Of a stretch of 64,000 nucleotides of DNA, positions 1 to 10,900 are shown piece after piece. The translations under genes and the position numbers were made by a program. Every line of letters begins with the position of its first letter. Position 1 is the first letter of the stretch. The stretch comes from Mytilisepta virgata (lineage: Eukaryota; Mollusca; Bivalvia; Mytilida; Mytilidae). The notes under the pieces were generated by a model. The model was given only the letters and a program-made list of their open reading frames with translations. It had not been told where the DNA came from and searched no databases. The stretch covers positions 103,206,513 to 103,270,512 of the forward strand of contig CM051521.1 of assembly GCA_028015205.1 (NCBI GenBank), given 5' to 3'.

Positions 1-830
1 AGTCTTGGTAGGGGGTCTAGGGGAAGTAACATGTTCTGTAGAAATGGAAATGGGCAGGCCTAGGAAGAAATTTGAAAAGAAGGTAGATTTTGTGAAAAAA
101 AGACAGGATAGGATATCACTTTCAATCAAACAATAGTTTAAGACAAAACGTTGAATATAGCTTCTTTTCCCACACATAAAACCATTGTTGTCCCCAAATT
201 TCATTTATTAAGTTCATCCAATGTAAAAATATTTAAACTGTGTTCTTTTAAAAAGTATATACATGTATGTAATGTTAAAGTATTTTGCTCTGAATCGGAA
301 TTCCTTTTAAAAATTTTTGTTTCGTTTGGTTTGGTTTCGCTTCATTTTGTTTTTGTTCCGTTTCTTGTTTTTGAGGTTCCCCTTGTATTAGGGTATTAGC
401 TAACATCTAGTATTGACTGTTCACTAATCAGTCAATTTCCACCCATAAGTCAGTCATTTACTGACATTAGACCTTGATCCCTTGAACAGATTTTTCATAA
501 TTGGATAATTTCATTATGTAATGTCTTCTCTCTTGAATGACAAATGGAATTAGTCCAGTCATAACTAAAACAATGGAGCATATATGATTTTGTCAAATAA
601 TGCCTTCCAGAGATGCAAAAACTTTTCACCTATGGCATTGATCACTTTAAAATCTAACTTTTATTACCTCCCCTAATTTCTAACTATGACACCTTTATTG
701 TATATTTGATTATGTTATATATAATTGTCTAAAAGTGACATGATAATTCCATAGCCTGGCTAGTCAATTAACCAATTAATGTTATTTATTATATAGTAAT
801 AAATATTTCCCATTTGAATCCCTGTGTTGC
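1..830. other. Non-coding stretch, probably XYLT upstream intron
   Basis: AT-rich sequence without a convincing exon. One frame is open from base 2 to about 130 and would encode a short basic peptide, but it has no recognisable family and no clear splice sites. It lies upstream of the first recognisable XYLT exon, so it is probably intronic. The upstream limit of that gene cannot be seen. Confidence 0.4.
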
Positions 831-840
831 ACCAAATATG

Positions 841-1142
841 AGGGCGGTGTGGTGTAGTGGTTAGCGCACCAGACTACGAAGCCAAAGGTTCCTTGTTCGA
901 TTACTGTTTTGGAATGAAAATTTCAGGGATCAAATTTACGACACCATATTGACACCATTTGCGAGGATGGTCTCTAAAAGATGCTACACCCTTAGCAGGT
1001 TGAAGAGTCCTCTGTAGATGTCGAAAAAGAGTAGGCTAAATGCCGCTACAGGGGCCGCTCTCGCACCTGCCAAGTGGAGAGGGATTAGTAGGAGTTGGTA
1101 TAATTGTTTTCCAATCCACTATAAATAAATAAATTTAAACTA
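841..1142 (+). mobile_element. tRNA-derived SINE with 10-bp target-site duplication
   Basis: The 5' end looks like a tRNA gene: an A-box-like run (GTAGTGGTTAGCGCACC) near 853 and a B-box-like GTTCGATTAC near 895. A non-tRNA body of about 200 bp follows, and a short ATAAATAAATAAA tail closes the element. The perfect 10-bp repeat ACCAAATATG at 831-840 and 1143-1152 is a target-site duplication, so both ends are fixed and the insertion is fairly young. The B box is imperfect and no cloverleaf forms, so this is a SINE and not a working tRNA gene. Confidence 0.85.
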
Positions 1143-1310
1143 ACCAAATATGGCTAAAGTGCATAAAAAATATACAATATAAGGATTTTGAATTTTTTTT
1201 TGATAGGTCTGAATATGTCATTTTAAATTTTTAACATTTTCAACTTTTCAAGTTCATTTATTTTTCTGTAGGAAGTTCCCCATTCCCCATTCAGAATCAT
1301 ACCTACCTAC

Positions 1311-3008
1311 CTAGTCCTTGTTATGCCCGGAGGCACATAGGGCAAGGACTAGGGATCTCCACTCATCTCTGTTCTGTGCCTTCTTTTCCAACTCTCTCCA
1401 GGTGGTACCTATCTGTTTGATTTCTGTTTCTATGGTACGCCTCCAAGTTGTCTTTGGTCTTCCCTGCTTTCTCTTCCCTTCTGGAGTCCATCTTAAAGCA
1501 GTCTTTGATAAGTCGTCAGATGATCGTCTCATGATGTGCCCAATCCATCTCCATCTTTTCTTCTTTAATATGGTTGCCATGTCTTCAGAGCCAGTTGTTT
1601 CATGCAGCATTTTGTTGGTTATTTTGCTGGGCCAAAATATTTTTAGAATCTTTCTTAGGCAACCGTTATGGAAGCTGGATAGTTTATTTACATCCTTTTC
1701 AGTGATTCTCCAACATTCCGCTCCGTATAGAAGTACAGATAGGACACAGCTATTGTATAGTCTCATCTTTGTTCTCTTACTTATATTCGCTGATTTCCAG
1801 ATCTTTCCCAGTTTAATAAATGCATTTCTTGCTTTACCTATTCTTGATTTTATGTCTTGGTCTGCACCACCGTCAGAGGTCACAATGCTACCCAAGTATG
1901 TGAACAATGGCGAGCACTTCAGATAATTTCCATTTATTTCAATGTTAGGCGGATCTTTACAGTTTAGGGCCATGACTTCAGTTTTCTTGATATTGACATT
2001 CAATCCTATTGAGGCTGCATTCCGGTGTAGTTTAGATGTCTTGTCTTGCATGTGTCTTTCAAGATGTGAAAGCAAGGCAAGGTCGTCTGCATAATCTAAG
2101 TCTTCCAGATGTGTAAATAAGGTCCACCTGATACCTGTGTTGCCATCATCAAGGCTGGTTCTCATGATCCAGTCTACTGCCATAATGAATAGTAGAGATG
2201 ACATGACACAACCTTGTCTAACTCCGGATTTTACAAGAAAGTTGGTGTCTGTTGTGTTTCCAACACAGCATCTGAAATCCTTGTAAAACATTTGAATAAG
2301 TAAGACAATTTTTTCAGGTATTCCATAATGCCGTAAGATTTTCCAAAGACTGTTCCTGTGAATAGAGTCAAAGGCTTTCTCAAAATCGATGAAGTTGATA
2401 ATGAGTTGTCTCTGCCATTCGGTACATTGTTCTATGATATTTCTTAATACAAATATTTGGTCGCAACAGCTCTTTCCTTTTCTAAAACCTGCTTGCTCTT
2501 TCCTTAATTTACAGTCCACAGCTGTCTTAATGCGTTCTATTAATATTTTACTAAATATTTTGCTTGATATAGACAGCAAAGTTATTCCTCTCCAGTTATT
2601 GCAGTTTGAGAGGTCTCCCTTCTTTGGTAGCTTGATGATGGTGCCTTCAGTCCAAGATCTTGGGATGGTATTATTTTGCCAAATTTGTTGAAAAAGTGGA
2701 AGTAATATATCTGCAGTTAGTAATGTGTCTGTTTTAAATACCTCTGCTGGAAGTTGATCCTTTCCAGGGGCTTTGTTGTTCTTTAAACTTTTGATTGCTT
2801 TAATTATTTCATCTTTGGTTGGTGTTTCAACATTGATATTGAGATCTATGTCAGCTTCCTGTATATCTGGTGTTACTTCAGGTTCGGGTCTGTTGAGTAC
2901 TTCTTTAAAATGTTCTGACCATCTTTCATTTTGTTCATGTTCAGATGTTAAAAGTTCTCCTTGCTTGTTTCGTACTGGTAAGTTGATATTGTTTTTCTTT
3001 CCACTCAA
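1311..3008 (-). CDS. LINE reverse transcriptase (3' part of RTE-like ORF)
   Basis: Open frame of 565 codons for the reverse transcriptase that copies the element RNA at the nicked target. Motifs: PKKGDLSNCNNWRGITLL (128-145), AGFRKG (173-178), DFEKAFD (208-214), GVRQGC (262-267) and the catalytic YADD box (306-309). The C-terminus has the usual GHIMRR and GRPKTTW segments seen in LINE proteins. There is no internal stop. The frame opens at a TTG overlapping the stop of the upstream endonuclease frame, out of phase with it. This makes independent initiation unlikely and suggests one polyprotein frame broken by an indel. It ends 10 bp inside the element's 3' end, so the 3' UTR is very short. 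Confidence 0.85.
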   Translation of the reverse strand: MSGKKNNINLPVRNKQGELLTSEHEQNERWSEHFKEVLNRPEPEVTPDIQEADIDLNINVETPTKDEIIKAIKSLKNNKAPGKDQLPAEVFKTDTLLTADILLPLFQQIWQNNTIPRSWTEGTIIKLPKKGDLSNCNNWRGITLLSISSKIFSKILIERIKTAVDCKLRKEQAGFRKGKSCCDQIFVLRNIIEQCTEWQRQLIINFIDFEKAFDSIHRNSLWKILRHYGIPEKIVLLIQMFYKDFRCCVGNTTDTNFLVKSGVRQGCVMSSLLFIMAVDWIMRTSLDDGNTGIRWTLFTHLEDLDYADDLALLSHLERHMQDKTSKLHRNAASIGLNVNIKKTEVMALNCKDPPNIEINGNYLKCSPLFTYLGSIVTSDGGADQDIKSRIGKARNAFIKLGKIWKSANISKRTKMRLYNSCVLSVLLYGAECWRITEKDVNKLSSFHNGCLRKILKIFWPSKITNKMLHETTGSEDMATILKKKRWRWIGHIMRRSSDDLSKTALRWTPEGKRKQGRPKTTWRRTIETEIKQIGTTWRELEKKAQNRDEWRSLVLALCASGHNKD

Positions 3009-4411
3009 TTTTTGGTAATTTGGTAGACATCACCCATTCTTTGATCTGAAGCGGCCTTTTCAGCTTCAGTAGCCAATGCTTCTATAAAGTTTTGTTGGTC
3101 TTTCTTTGTCGCTTTCTTAACTTCTTTGTTACTCTCAGAATATTGTACCCTCAGTCTGTCTTTTAATCTCTCTGAATGTGTGTTGTTTATCTTATCTTTT
3201 AGTTCTTTTCTTTTGTCAATAATTTTCCAGGTTGATGGTGTAATCCATTCTTTATGGACCTGCCTTTTATATCCCAAGACCTTCTCACTTGCTTTGCTGT
3301 ACACTTCTTCTACCTTGTTCCAATGTTCCTCAACTGAGTCTTGTTCTTCAACATTGTTTCTCTCTAAAAGTTGAAATCTATTTTTGAGCTCTAAGTTAAA
3401 ATCTTGCATGATCTTTCTGTCCTTCAACTTGTTGATGTCAAACCTTCTTATTTTGTTAATAGTTGTTGACTTCTGTAATTTCAACTTTATATTGGCTGTA
3501 ACAAGGTGGTGGTCGCTTCCTACGTCAGCACCTCGCCTTACTTTAACATCTTGAAGAGATCTTCTCCATTTACCATTAATCAGTAGATGATCGATTTGGT
3601 TGGATGTTCTACCGCCAGGTGATACCCAAGTGAGCTTGTGAATGTTTTTGTGTGGAAAAAGAGTTCCTCCAATGACTAAGTTATTAATCCCACAAAATTC
3701 CATGAGGTGTTCCCCATTCTCATTCAAAACACCACAACCATGTTTTCCCATTATTCTCTCAACTCTATCGTTATTTCCACCTACTTTCGCATTGAAATCT
3801 CCCATGACGATGGTGAGGTCATGTTTTGGTACTTTTTCTAATTCTGCTTGTAACATTTCATAAAATTCAGTTTTAACTTCTTCATCTGCTTCATTCGTTG
3901 GAGAATATACTTGTATGATTGATGTCTTGACTGGTTTGGTGTTAAACCTGGCTCTTATAATTCGTTCATTGACAGGTTGATATTCAATGAGAGCTCTTGC
4001 TGCTGGTTTACTTAATATAATAGCTACTCCATCTTGGTGCTTATTGTCATTTCTACCAGAATAAATGATGGTCTCTCCTGTACTTGTAATGTTCTTTCCA
4101 AAACCGGTCCATCTGCACTCACTTATACCCAAAATGTGTAGTTTGTTGCTTTTCATTTCTCGTATCACTTGAGCTTGCTTTCCTGTTTCGTACATGGTAC
4201 GAACATTCCAGAAGCCTAATTTAAGCTTTGTTCTCGGACTCAGGATACTTTTCTTGAGACCAGCTTCCAGTTGGCTTTCACTGTCCTCAGTCATGTATGC
4301 AGAGTTCTGCTGGTATTCTGGTGCATCGAGAACGATAGAGTTTCTTCTTCTAGTCCTTGTTTCCGTAATCAGTGTTGTTCTACGAGAAGGGGAGATTACC
4401 CCCTTGCTCAA
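3005..4411 (-). CDS. LINE endonuclease domain (5' part of RTE-like ORF)
   Basis: Open frame of 468 codons encoding the AP-endonuclease-like (exonuclease-endonuclease-phosphatase) domain that nicks target DNA for retrotransposition. Motifs in order: GFWNVRTM (about residues 66-73), ILGISECRWTG (93-103, with the catalytic Glu), DGVAII (128-133), QVYSPT (167-172), GDFNAKVG (204-211), NQIDH (271-275) and GSDHH (298-302). A basic, coiled stretch follows before the reverse transcriptase. The frame opens on a TTG codon, so the true start is uncertain; the first ATG is near residue 40. The frame ends in TGA just where the reverse-transcriptase frame begins. RTE elements normally encode both domains in one ORF, so a single-base change in the A run near 3008 probably split it. 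Confidence 0.8.
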   Translation of the reverse strand: MSKGVISPSRRTTLITETRTRRRNSIVLDAPEYQQNSAYMTEDSESQLEAGLKKSILSPRTKLKLGFWNVRTMYETGKQAQVIREMKSNKLHILGISECRWTGFGKNITSTGETIIYSGRNDNKHQDGVAIILSKPAARALIEYQPVNERIIRARFNTKPVKTSIIQVYSPTNEADEEVKTEFYEMLQAELEKVPKHDLTIVMGDFNAKVGGNNDRVERIMGKHGCGVLNENGEHLMEFCGINNLVIGGTLFPHKNIHKLTWVSPGGRTSNQIDHLLINGKWRRSLQDVKVRRGADVGSDHHLVTANIKLKLQKSTTINKIRRFDINKLKDRKIMQDFNLELKNRFQLLERNNVEEQDSVEEHWNKVEEVYSKASEKVLGYKRQVHKEWITPSTWKIIDKRKELKDKINNTHSERLKDRLRVQYSESNKEVKKATKKDQQNFIEALATEAEKAASDQRMGDVYQITKN

Positions 4412-4995
4412 CCTCCAACCTGGTGGACCAGGGATTTGTTGTCAAGGTTACCTTCCTCTAGAATGGTTGCTTATCACAGCTAATGAAGCCAATCTATCCA
4501 GGTTTTATATCAGAGTTTTCCTTCTCTTAGATAAATTGCCATCCAAGGCTAACGACCTTCATCTGGCCGGCATTCAGAATCATATTTGAGGTAAAAAAAA
4601 TATAATTTTACAAATAACGAGAACAAATTCTTGCTCGGACAACTTATTTTAACATAGCATTGTGTCAAAATTCTTGCATTTAGACTTTCAAAATGCAAAT
4701 TCCTATGCATGAATTGAGGTTTCTAGATATTGGATGTTATCCCTTCAGCAAAATGTATCTTTATTTGATTTGATGAATTTTCCCAATATTTTTTTAAAAT
4801 CCTGTTGTGAAAAGAAAAAATCTTCCAACCTGAAATATTGTATTGATGCATTGTAGGACAGTCACATATTTTCTTTAAAAAAACTTTATATGAAGTATGT
4901 TGGACGTATGGTAGAGAGATCTCTCATCAAGGAATTAATATATTTGTATTCCATTTTAATTCTCTATTTTGTTTTGTTTTTTTTCTTCATTTCAG

Positions 4996-7900
4996 TCAGA
5001 AATGTCCACGAATAAACCAACAGATAGAAACAAAACAAATGGACCAGATCCACCAGCAATATCTGTGTTCCAAACAACATTGGTAACAACGTCTTTCATT
5101 TTTGAACCGAAGTGCCAAATAAGTATCAAAGAAGCTGTATCAGCCATTAGTCGAACCAAAAGCCAGTTGTGTAAACAAGAAATAGCAGATGTTGCCTGTT
5201 TGTCATATAGTGGAAAGCTTTTTCCTACAAATTTGCCTAATTATTGTCCATTTAAAGGTGAATTAAGTATTTTTTACCCAATAAAAAATACATTTCTTAT
5301 ATCTATTCAGTGGAATCGGTAGTTTATATCTATTGCTAATGATATGTTTTATAAAAACAACAAAATTTTCGGGTTGTATAATTGCCAAAAAGATTATTTA
5401 ACAAGTGTATGAAATTTTCTGGGCTGATAGCCATGTGTCAGATTCATGGTTTTGTTTAGTGGTCATCGGTTGCTTATAAAACAATTCAATTCAGTTCAAT
5501 ATTTTATTGGAAACAGCACGATAGAGGTGTGATCCCATACAGAAAAAAAGTAAGTTTTAGTCTCCATGCTTTTGTCTGTCACTACATAGGAAACTGTGGC
5601 TCATGTGTATCCATTAATCATCTTTACTTAGACTTGTCATTTGGAATAATTTTTAACCTAATAAAATAACTTTTTTTCTGTGCACCTAGAAAAATACCCA
5701 AAAACACCTAGGAAAAATTAAATACCTGTGATGGGTGTAATGTTGACAAATTATTGTTTATGTGAGAATTTAAGCATTGATTCTGATATTCAACCTAAAT
5801 ATACATGTGTACTTTGAAAATTTTTGATGTTCATAAATGTTGATTTTAATGGGATGAAATGTGTATAAAGTTAATAATTGCTATTACAGATAACCGTTCT
5901 TCTGGATATTATTATGGATGTTTTAGAGATAAATCAGAACAGAGAGATTTAAGTCATAGAAAAGATTTTCCAGAGTCAAATTCTCCAGCTCTCTGTATAA
6001 AATACTGCACTAATGCAGGTAATGTTTATGTTTGAATACAGTCTTTCTGACACATAATCACCCAGTATAGATATACATGGTGTAATAATATTACCAATAT
6101 AGGACTATTATATAACATCTTTATACTATTCTTGTCAAATATGACAAAATGTAATCTGTAATCTGTAGCCCCCTTTCAGAAAGTTAAAGAAACAAAGAAG
6201 CTTAGAGAAATGAGATGTGTTCTTTGTTGGTAAAATAACTTTCAATTTTAATGACTTGGGCTAACTGAGTATATATATTTTATCTTTTATCATTTGTAAT
6301 ATTGTGAAATTTAGTCTGTCAGTATTTCATACATACATAGGTCATCTTGTAAGTTTTAGATTTGAGATTAAACCAACATTAAATTACATTGTTATGAAGA
6401 TATTTTATTCATTAATAGGTTTTTTATATGCTGGACTACAGTACATGAAGGAATGTTGGTGTGGAGATAGATTTGCTATCCATGGTAAAGAATCTGAAGA
6501 TTTATGTAACAACCAGTGCCCAGGAGATCGGAATGAGAGGTGTGGTGGCTACTTTACCAACAGTATCTATACAACTGGTCTTGCTGGTAATTTTCTTATT
6601 GATAGTTTTCTAAATGAATAAAAATATACTAGTAAGATGTCTGAATTGACCAATCAAAATGGTCAACAACTTTTCAACTCATTTTTCATAGTGGTACCAG
6701 AGAAAAATATGGTATCTTAATTGACCCACAAGTTTTCAACTCATTTTGACTAGTGGTGTCAGAAAATCTGGAATTATTGTTTCTTGGAATGATTGTTCTA
6801 GTAGTTTTTTATTTGTTGTGATAGTGGAAAAACACAGTGTGTGATAAACTGGTTTCCAGTATGATATAAGAGTTTGAAGAAACAGCTTCTCAAAATAAAT
6901 AATTGTGAAAAAAAAAATTAAAAAAAATATACCCCTGCATATCAAGCAAATATTTATAGAGAAAATGTGCATACATTGTATTTCACAATCACCTTTACTA
7001 ACTAGGCAGAGGCAGTCGAAAATAACCACATGTTGTATCCCTGTGCACCTTTTTCACAATCAAATCTTTGAATACAGGCCCAATTTTAAAAAATAAAATT
7101 CAAAAACCTTATTTGTGCATCTACATACAATATGTAACAATACTGTATAGAAAATATATGCATTAAAGTAAAAATGAACAATGAGTTTAGGGCACAAGAA
7201 AGTGTTACGGACAGGGGCGATAACAATATACCGGAACTTCTTTGAAGTTTGGGAATAATTACTTGAGTGTACATACCAGTAATATATTATTTTTCTCAAC
7301 ACATTAATATGGACTGACTTCTGAATAATAATTAGATGAGGCAGCAAGGAGATTGGATGATGAAAGGTTTGGTTTTATAATGTAAATAGACCTATATTTA
7401 ATTCTATTTCATTGTCATAATTAAAGAATTGATGTTATTGAAGCAATTTTTTCTCTTTTCTTTTTTTTTCAAGCAAAAATAATGGTACCAGCAGAACTGT
7501 CTGGACCTACTAGTAATACAGAAGTTACAGCAAAGATTGTATTTGTATTGACTTTAAATGGACGATGTGTTAGACAGGTCAGAAGGTTACTGAAGGCCAT
7601 TTATCATAGAGATCATTTCTATTACATTCATGTTGATGTTGTAAGTATTTTAGAAAAAATTCTTTTATTGGCTCACCGGACCTATAAGGCCATGTGAGCT
7701 ATTGCCATCACTTGGCATGCGTTGTCATCTGGCATAAAGTTTTCCTTTTAAGATCTTCTCCTCTGAAATCACTGTGCCAACTGGGACCAAACTTTTGTGG
7801 AATGGTCCTTTGGTGGCCCCTTTCCAAAATTTTGTCCAGCATTCCTGACTTCCAACTTACATAGCTTCTATTACTAGAAATACAAAAAAAGGGGGAAGAA

Positions 7901-10900
7901 TTTAAAAATCTTCTATGAAACTACATTGCCAATTGGAACCAGACTTAACAGTAATGGTCTTTAGGAGGTTCTCTTTCAGAATTGTGTTTGGTGTTCTAAA
8001 AGCACTTGGGCAATTGGAACCAGACATAGCAGCCATGGTTATTAGATTGTCCTCTTTCAGAATTATGTACAATATTAAAGACTTTTGTTTCTTAGGTGTT
8101 TTTATGGCTGTTGATTGGCAAATTGAATCCAGATGAGTGGTACAGGCGTCTGGGAGCCTCTAGTTTTAATTAATATTTCTTATCTTGTTAAAAAACAGTT
8201 TACTGTAGAGTTAAAAAAAATTTGTGGATAGTATATTTGATTTTTCAGTGAAAAGTGAAAAATATTAAGGAACAGGAAATATACATTACATACACAGACA
8301 GTATGTCTTGTGATTGCATTTTTGGTTTAGCTGTACAAACAAAGAAGCATAATATGTAGTCCTAAGCTTATCAATGAAATAGTTATTGATTATACCCCCG
8401 CTCCAAAGGAGAGGGGGTATACTGTTTTACCCCTGTGGTTCCGTGCATCCTCCATGCATCCGTCTGTAACTAAAAAAATTTTCGTCACACTTTTCTCTGC
8501 AACTACTCATCACAGCCGCTTGATATTATGTCACAAGCCTTTTATAGGTACGTCAAACCGTGTGATACGTTTTTGGACCAAGGCGACATCAACTTCCAGT
8601 TTGACAACTTTGTTTATTTTTCTGCCTAATGGTAGCAATGGCTCAGAGTACATCTTGTTGTGTCTATTTTTTCTTCTTACAGAGACAGGAATACATGTAT
8701 AATGAGCTTTTGGCATTAGAATCATTATTACCTAATGTAAGATTGACAAGAAAAAGATTTGCCACAATTTGGGGAGGAGCCAGTTTATTACAGGCACATC
8801 TAGTTTTTATAAAGGAATTGTTAGGAATGACAGATTGGAAGTGGGATTACTACATAAATCTCAGTGAAAGCGATTACCCAATCAAGTTAGTGTTTTAGAT
8901 TTTTTTTGCACAAAATCAAGTTTGATCAATTCAGAAAGCAATAATGATTTATGTTTGTTCATATACTTGGAAAAATAGAAAAGATAATATCTCTGAACCT
9001 TGAAATATAAATAAATTTTTAAGAAGTAGCTAAGCATAGGTATGGCTTTTCATTGTATTCTGTACATACAATTTTAGAATAGAAATTTAAATTTCTATAC
9101 TGTTTATTTATATACTTTAAATCATTATATTAAATACCCTCTTAATTTGCAGACGGCTAGAGTCACTTGTCAATTTTCTGACACGATATAACGGTAAAGT
9201 GTTCTTGAAGTCCCATGGCAGAGAAACTCCCAAGTAAGTACTTGTGGTTTGTGAGGATTTTATTCTAAAATGGCAGTGAAAATTCAAAATTTTTAGGATT
9301 TAATAGTGAAACTGAAATTTTATAATTATTCTATACCTAGGTTTGAACTTTTGGATAAATAGAGTTTTATAAGTTGAATTTATGAATAATTACATGTATT
9401 GGTTTTTAACAATATTCCATGTTTTGTATGTGCAAAAGTAATAGCAATTTCCAATTCACTGTGAAAAGTACATGTAACAGTATTTGGAAAGACTGCAAAT
9501 CGTTCCTATGACATCGGTGACAAAAACCGGTAGTGTGGCCTCTTCGATACCATTGGACATTAGTCCATAAAATATAATTCCAATGATGACAGCATTTTTT
9601 AAATTACAAGTACTTTCATGTTGTTAATATCTAAATAAAAAATATTTCTAACTAACATAAAAACTTTATGGTTCACGGAAATGACCAAGGAATTAAAATA
9701 AAGTCAATGCAAACGGCGGATGAATTTATCTATCATAACGAATCTACAAGAAACAGCTTCAAGTATTCGTAGTTGGGAACACTACTTTTTAAATTAATTC
9801 ATTGTCCAAACTAATTACGCGTATTTACAAATTTTACGATTATTACCCATTATTTGAGAAAAAATACTTTAAGATTGTTAATATAACACAGACATGTGCT
9901 TTTGGAATATAAATGTTTTATGCAGGGATCAGAAATTTTAAACAGCCTCTGTCAGACATTTTTTTTGATAGATAAGAATTGTCAGTTTTAACTATTTTTA
10001 GCAATTTCAACACATGATCTTATTTCATACAAATGTTGTTATGCACGATTTATTAATGTTTTGGGTAAGATCTGAAATAAATGTCGTGTTTATCAACTCT
10101 TGTACTAATGTACTGTGTGTTGTTGAGGTCCACGTTTTGTACGATGATCAATAGAGAAATGGACCACACAACGACATAGAATGAATTAAATAAATTAAAA
10201 TACTTTGAAATCAGTCTATGAAAGTCTTCCCGAGGGATGAAATTTTTATTCCTTTTTCATATTTAAAGCACAAATCCCTCTATTGTTTTTGCGCATAGAG
10301 CAGCGCAAGGGTATTATGCCGTATTTGGCTTGTGACGTCGCGATTTCCGCGAATTTCTAACGTTGATCAAAGGAAAGAGAAAGACGACTGGAATCAATTG
10401 ACGGTTCACAAAAGTTAACGTTAAACGATTTTTAAGATAGAAATGCACCGTATTTAATCATATGTGTCTTAAACTTTTAAAATAAAATAAATATCAACAA
10501 AAATTATCCGGTATGGACTATATGCACATAATTTTCATATATCTCAGGTCCTAAAGTATAATTAGTGAACATGAAATGAACGTTTTATTGTATTTTTTAA
10601 TTATTATTATTATAAATTATAATAAATATTATTATCTAATGCAACCGCTAGCTTTATTTTGACTAATAGATTTTTCTCGTTAATCTTTATCCTTATCGTT
10701 ATCTGGACGGAAATTCAATTTTTAATGTAGTACTGCATACTCCTTACCACTAACTCTCTTACATTTTTTTGGTGTTAGTATCAATAACATTTCATTACTT
10801 TTCATTAAAAAATAAAAGAAAATAAAAACTGTAAATATGGTACACCCGAGATCATTTAAATAAATCATTTAACATATGAAATTCTTTTATAACTGACAGA

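Larger units (their letters stand above)
1301..4571 (-). mobile_element. RTE-like non-LTR retrotransposon, apparently full length
   Basis: A minus-strand LINE of about 3.27 kb that encodes an apurinic-type endonuclease followed by a reverse transcriptase. It is flanked by a perfect 12-bp target-site duplication, ATTCAGAATCAT, at 1289-1300 and 4572-4583. Its 3' end (left side) finishes in a short GGTA-type tandem repeat rather than poly(A). Length, lack of a separate gag-like ORF1, domain order and a simple-repeat tail fit the RTE clade, and the protein resembles BovB and schistosome SR2-type elements. It sits in the presumed upstream intron of XYLT, antisense to that gene. The two coding frames overlap out of phase at 3005-3008. 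Confidence 0.85.

Noticed and set aside
841..915. A tRNA gene
   Set aside because: The B box is imperfect, no acceptor stem or cloverleaf forms, and the unit sits inside a 300-bp element with a tail and a target-site duplication.
1318..1926. Plus-strand open frame of 202 codons, and others at 2389-2691, 2773-3018, 3126-3374, 3642-3863 and 4194-4589
   Set aside because: All are antisense to the LINE endonuclease/reverse-transcriptase frames, which carry the real motifs.
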